Assembly (NCBI GenBank): GCA_002355455.1
Contig: AP017376.1
Span: forward strand, 1 to 64,000
From: Stanieria sp. NIES-3757
GTDB lineage: Bacteria > Cyanobacteriota > Cyanobacteriia > Cyanobacteriales > Xenococcaceae
Length of the DNA: 64,000 nt
Direction: 5' to 3'
The position numbers and the translations under genes are program-made. Positions 62,630 through 64,000 of this stretch are shown here, piece by piece (positions within the stretch are counted from its first letter, which is position 1; each line of letters begins with the position of its first letter). Below the pieces are notes generated by a model that searched no databases, was not told the DNA's origin, and saw nothing but the letters and a program-made list of their open reading frames with translations.

Positions 62630-62841
62630 CGGATGTCTATCCCGATCTTAAGTTGCTTTTAAATATATAACGTGAGAGAAATAAATTCTAGCGATCGAGT
62701 GATGTAGATCGGGCAAAGGGCAATCAGCAAGAAGTAGAATCCAAAGGGATAAATTAATTGATAATTGGTAAGTAATGACTGATGAATGTATAGCTTGCCC
62801 AATCCTTAAACTCTTTTAACCCGAACTGAGGTAAGACAAGA

Positions 62842-63084
62842 TTAAATTGTGACTGGTTTGAGTTGAGTAGTGGTAAAAGTTGGACGAGGAAAGCGATTAA
62901 AACCTTTGGTGTAATCAACACCGCGATATTTTAGTTCAATAAATGATTTATGAGATAGGGGAACACAGGGAGAAATGTAGGATTGCAGACCTCGATATGT
63001 ACCTTTGATTAAAGAATTAGGCTGATATTGATGGAAGATAATAGATTGAGATTGGTAGTTGACACCGCGATAACGTAATTCCAT
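62842..63084 (-). CDS. DUF4278-family small protein
   Basis: An 80-residue protein with three copies of a YRG motif (ELRYRGVNYQ, KGTYRGLQSY, ELKYRGVDYTK), the hallmark of DUF4278 proteins of cyanobacteria, whose role is unknown. TAGGAGC precedes its ATG. It is driven by regulon site D, so it is probably co-expressed with the P47 and oxygenase operons. Confidence 0.75.
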   Translation of the reverse strand: MELRYRGVNYQSQSIIFHQYQPNSLIKGTYRGLQSYISPCVPLSHKSFIELKYRGVDYTKGFNRFPRPTFTTTQLKPVTI

Positions 63085-63470
63085 TGTTTTGCTCCTAATT
63101 TAGTGCTAAATCTTTGTTACTCTCAGCATCTCTTATCTCAACCCAATTACGTAAGATCGGTTTTGGATCGGCGATCGCTTAATCGATATTGATCTTGACA
63201 AATAATTAAATTTAATGTAATTAGGGTTTAAGTTTGTTCATTTAATCATAAGATTAAATTAAATAGTCAAAATAAATAAAAATTAAAATAGATGTAATAA
63301 AATGCTTTTTAGCGAATTATCTTGCTTAGATTAAAGTTACTTCAATTTTTAATTATTGAATTATTCTCGATTTCTTCTCGATTATTACTTAAAAAAAGAT
63401 CGAGAGAAAAAACCGTTTTTTAAAAAACAAATTTTATTTGTCGAGATAGTATCTAATAATTATCTTATCG
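63085..63470. other. Divergent intergenic region with regulon site D
   Basis: 386 bp between the DUF4278 gene and the NB-ARC paralogue. The left part holds regulon site D; the right part (63190-63470) is very AT-rich without visible repeats and should hold the promoter of the NB-ARC gene. Confidence 0.5.
63125..63169 (-). promoter_or_regulatory. Regulon promoter site D, DUF4278 gene
   Basis: On the minus strand GATCCAAAACCGATCT (63169-63154), 23 bp, and GATGCT (63130-63125). The ATG at 63084 is 40 bp downstream. Same spacing as sites A, B and C. Confidence 0.7.
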
Positions 63471-64000
63471 ATGGTTGCACTAAAGGTTTCAACACAGGGT
63501 TTAGCAATAATTAAACAAGCGAGAAAAGCAAAAGGTTGGACAGTGGATGACTGTCGCTGGTTAGAGGAAGCTAGTATAATTCTGGGGACTTCTTGGCAAG
63601 AAAGAGGCTATTTTGCAGATGGGATCTCAGAAGGAACTTGGAAGCGTTTTTTATCGGGAAAATATGCAATTAATGTTGATGCTTTTAAAGCTTTTTCTCA
63701 AGTTTTAGGAATCGAGTGGCAAGAGATTATCGATCGCAATAATTATCAAGATTGGGGAGAAGAGATTGATGTTTCTATTTTCTGTGGACGTGGAGCAGAA
63801 CTAGACATATTAAATAAATATATTATCAAAGATCGATGTCGTCTGGTTACTCTACTCGGAATGGGTGGAATTGGTAAAACCGCTTTATCTATTAAAGCTG
63901 CTCATTTAATCGAAAATAAATTTGAGTTTATTATTTGGCGCAGTCTTAGAAATACTCCATCTTTAGAGAAAATATTAGTAGATTTAATTCAATTTTTAAG
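63471..64000 (+). CDS. NB-ARC protein, paralogue of 43326-46913, 3' end beyond window
   Basis: 176 codons are visible before the right edge. They match the start of the WD40/NB-ARC protein at 43326-46913 domain for domain: KQARKAKGWTVDDCRWLEEA, ISEGTWKRFLSGKYAINVDA, WGEEIDVSIFCGR, LLGMGGIGKTALS and FIIWRSLRN. Probably it also carries WD40 repeats, which cannot be seen here. The two genes point away from each other and flank the region between them. Confidence 0.88.
   Translation, partial: MVALKVSTQGLAIIKQARKAKGWTVDDCRWLEEASIILGTSWQERGYFADGISEGTWKRFLSGKYAINVDAFKAFSQVLGIEWQEIIDRNNYQDWGEEIDVSIFCGRGAELDILNKYIIKDRCRLVTLLGMGGIGKTALSIKAAHLIENKFEFIIWRSLRNTPSLEKILVDLIQFL

Noticed and set aside
1-64000. 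tRNA or rRNA genes
   Set aside because: I saw no cloverleaf-like or rRNA-like sequence when reading both strands, although without a scan short tRNA genes could be missed.

Overview
The window looks like a large cyanobacterial plasmid, or plasmid DNA joined to other accessory DNA. Evidence for a cyanobacterium: the octamer GCGATCGC (HIP1) recurs throughout, base composition is AT-rich, and several families typical of cyanobacteria are present (CyRepA1-type replication protein with DUF3854, DevBCA exporter, WD40/NB-ARC giant protein, Uma2 nuclease, DUF4278, RarA fused to a methyltransferase-like domain). Evidence for a plasmid: a ParA-like ATPase, an actin-like ParM partition protein, a MobC/relaxase pair with an oriT-like palindrome, a rep gene next to iterons, a tyrosine recombinase and four toxin-antitoxin loci.

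Layout. 1-7 kb: end of a putative envelope or transfer region (secreted protein cut by the window edge, membrane protein, ParA-like ATPase), a response regulator, and the ParM partition operon. 7.4-9.4 kb: mobilisation module. 9.4-12.5 kb: a possible metalloprotease-toxin/partner pair, a RES/Xre toxin-antitoxin pair and a methylase-like protein. 12.6-13.8 kb: an IS630 element. 14.4-15.9 kb: a tight operon of small genes around a Gp157-family gene. 16-21.4 kb: Uma2, a DNA-binding protein, a HigB toxin broken by an IS630 copy, a tyrosine recombinase and an intact HigBA pair. 21.5-29.4 kb: RarA fusion, CyRepA1, an origin-like region with 21-bp iterons and inverted repeats, and a second replication or regulatory protein. 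29.6-34.6 kb: a pile of insertion sequences, most of them dead. 34.6-43.1 kb: MscS channel, COQ4-like and SDR genes, an AAA ATPase, another toxin-antitoxin pair, and two IS elements.

43.3-64 kb is the most unusual part. Two paralogous NB-ARC genes face outwards at its ends. Between them lie a two-gene operon (a P47/TULIP-like protein and a 1197-residue propeller-plus-helices protein), a divergent operon (diiron-oxygenase-like protein, sulfotransferase, cytochrome P450, DevB, DevC, DevA), a GST/flavin-binding pair and a DUF4278 gene. Four copies of a 16-bp motif, GATCCAAAACYGAYCT, lie upstream of the P47 operon, the oxygenase operon and the DUF4278 gene, plus one copy with no intact gene. In all four the motif ends exactly 23 bp before a -10-like hexamer, and the -35 slot has no consensus. 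This suggests a shared, activator-dependent regulon tying a toxin-like protein pair to a sulfated metabolite pathway and its exporter. I regard this as the best candidate for an undescribed system here.

A second theme is a set of short GC-rich palindromes (often GAGG-NNN-CCTC or CTCGCC-NNN-GGCGAG) lying inside genes, mostly transposases, but also rep, Uma2 and the RES toxin. All family names come from reading motifs, without database searches.
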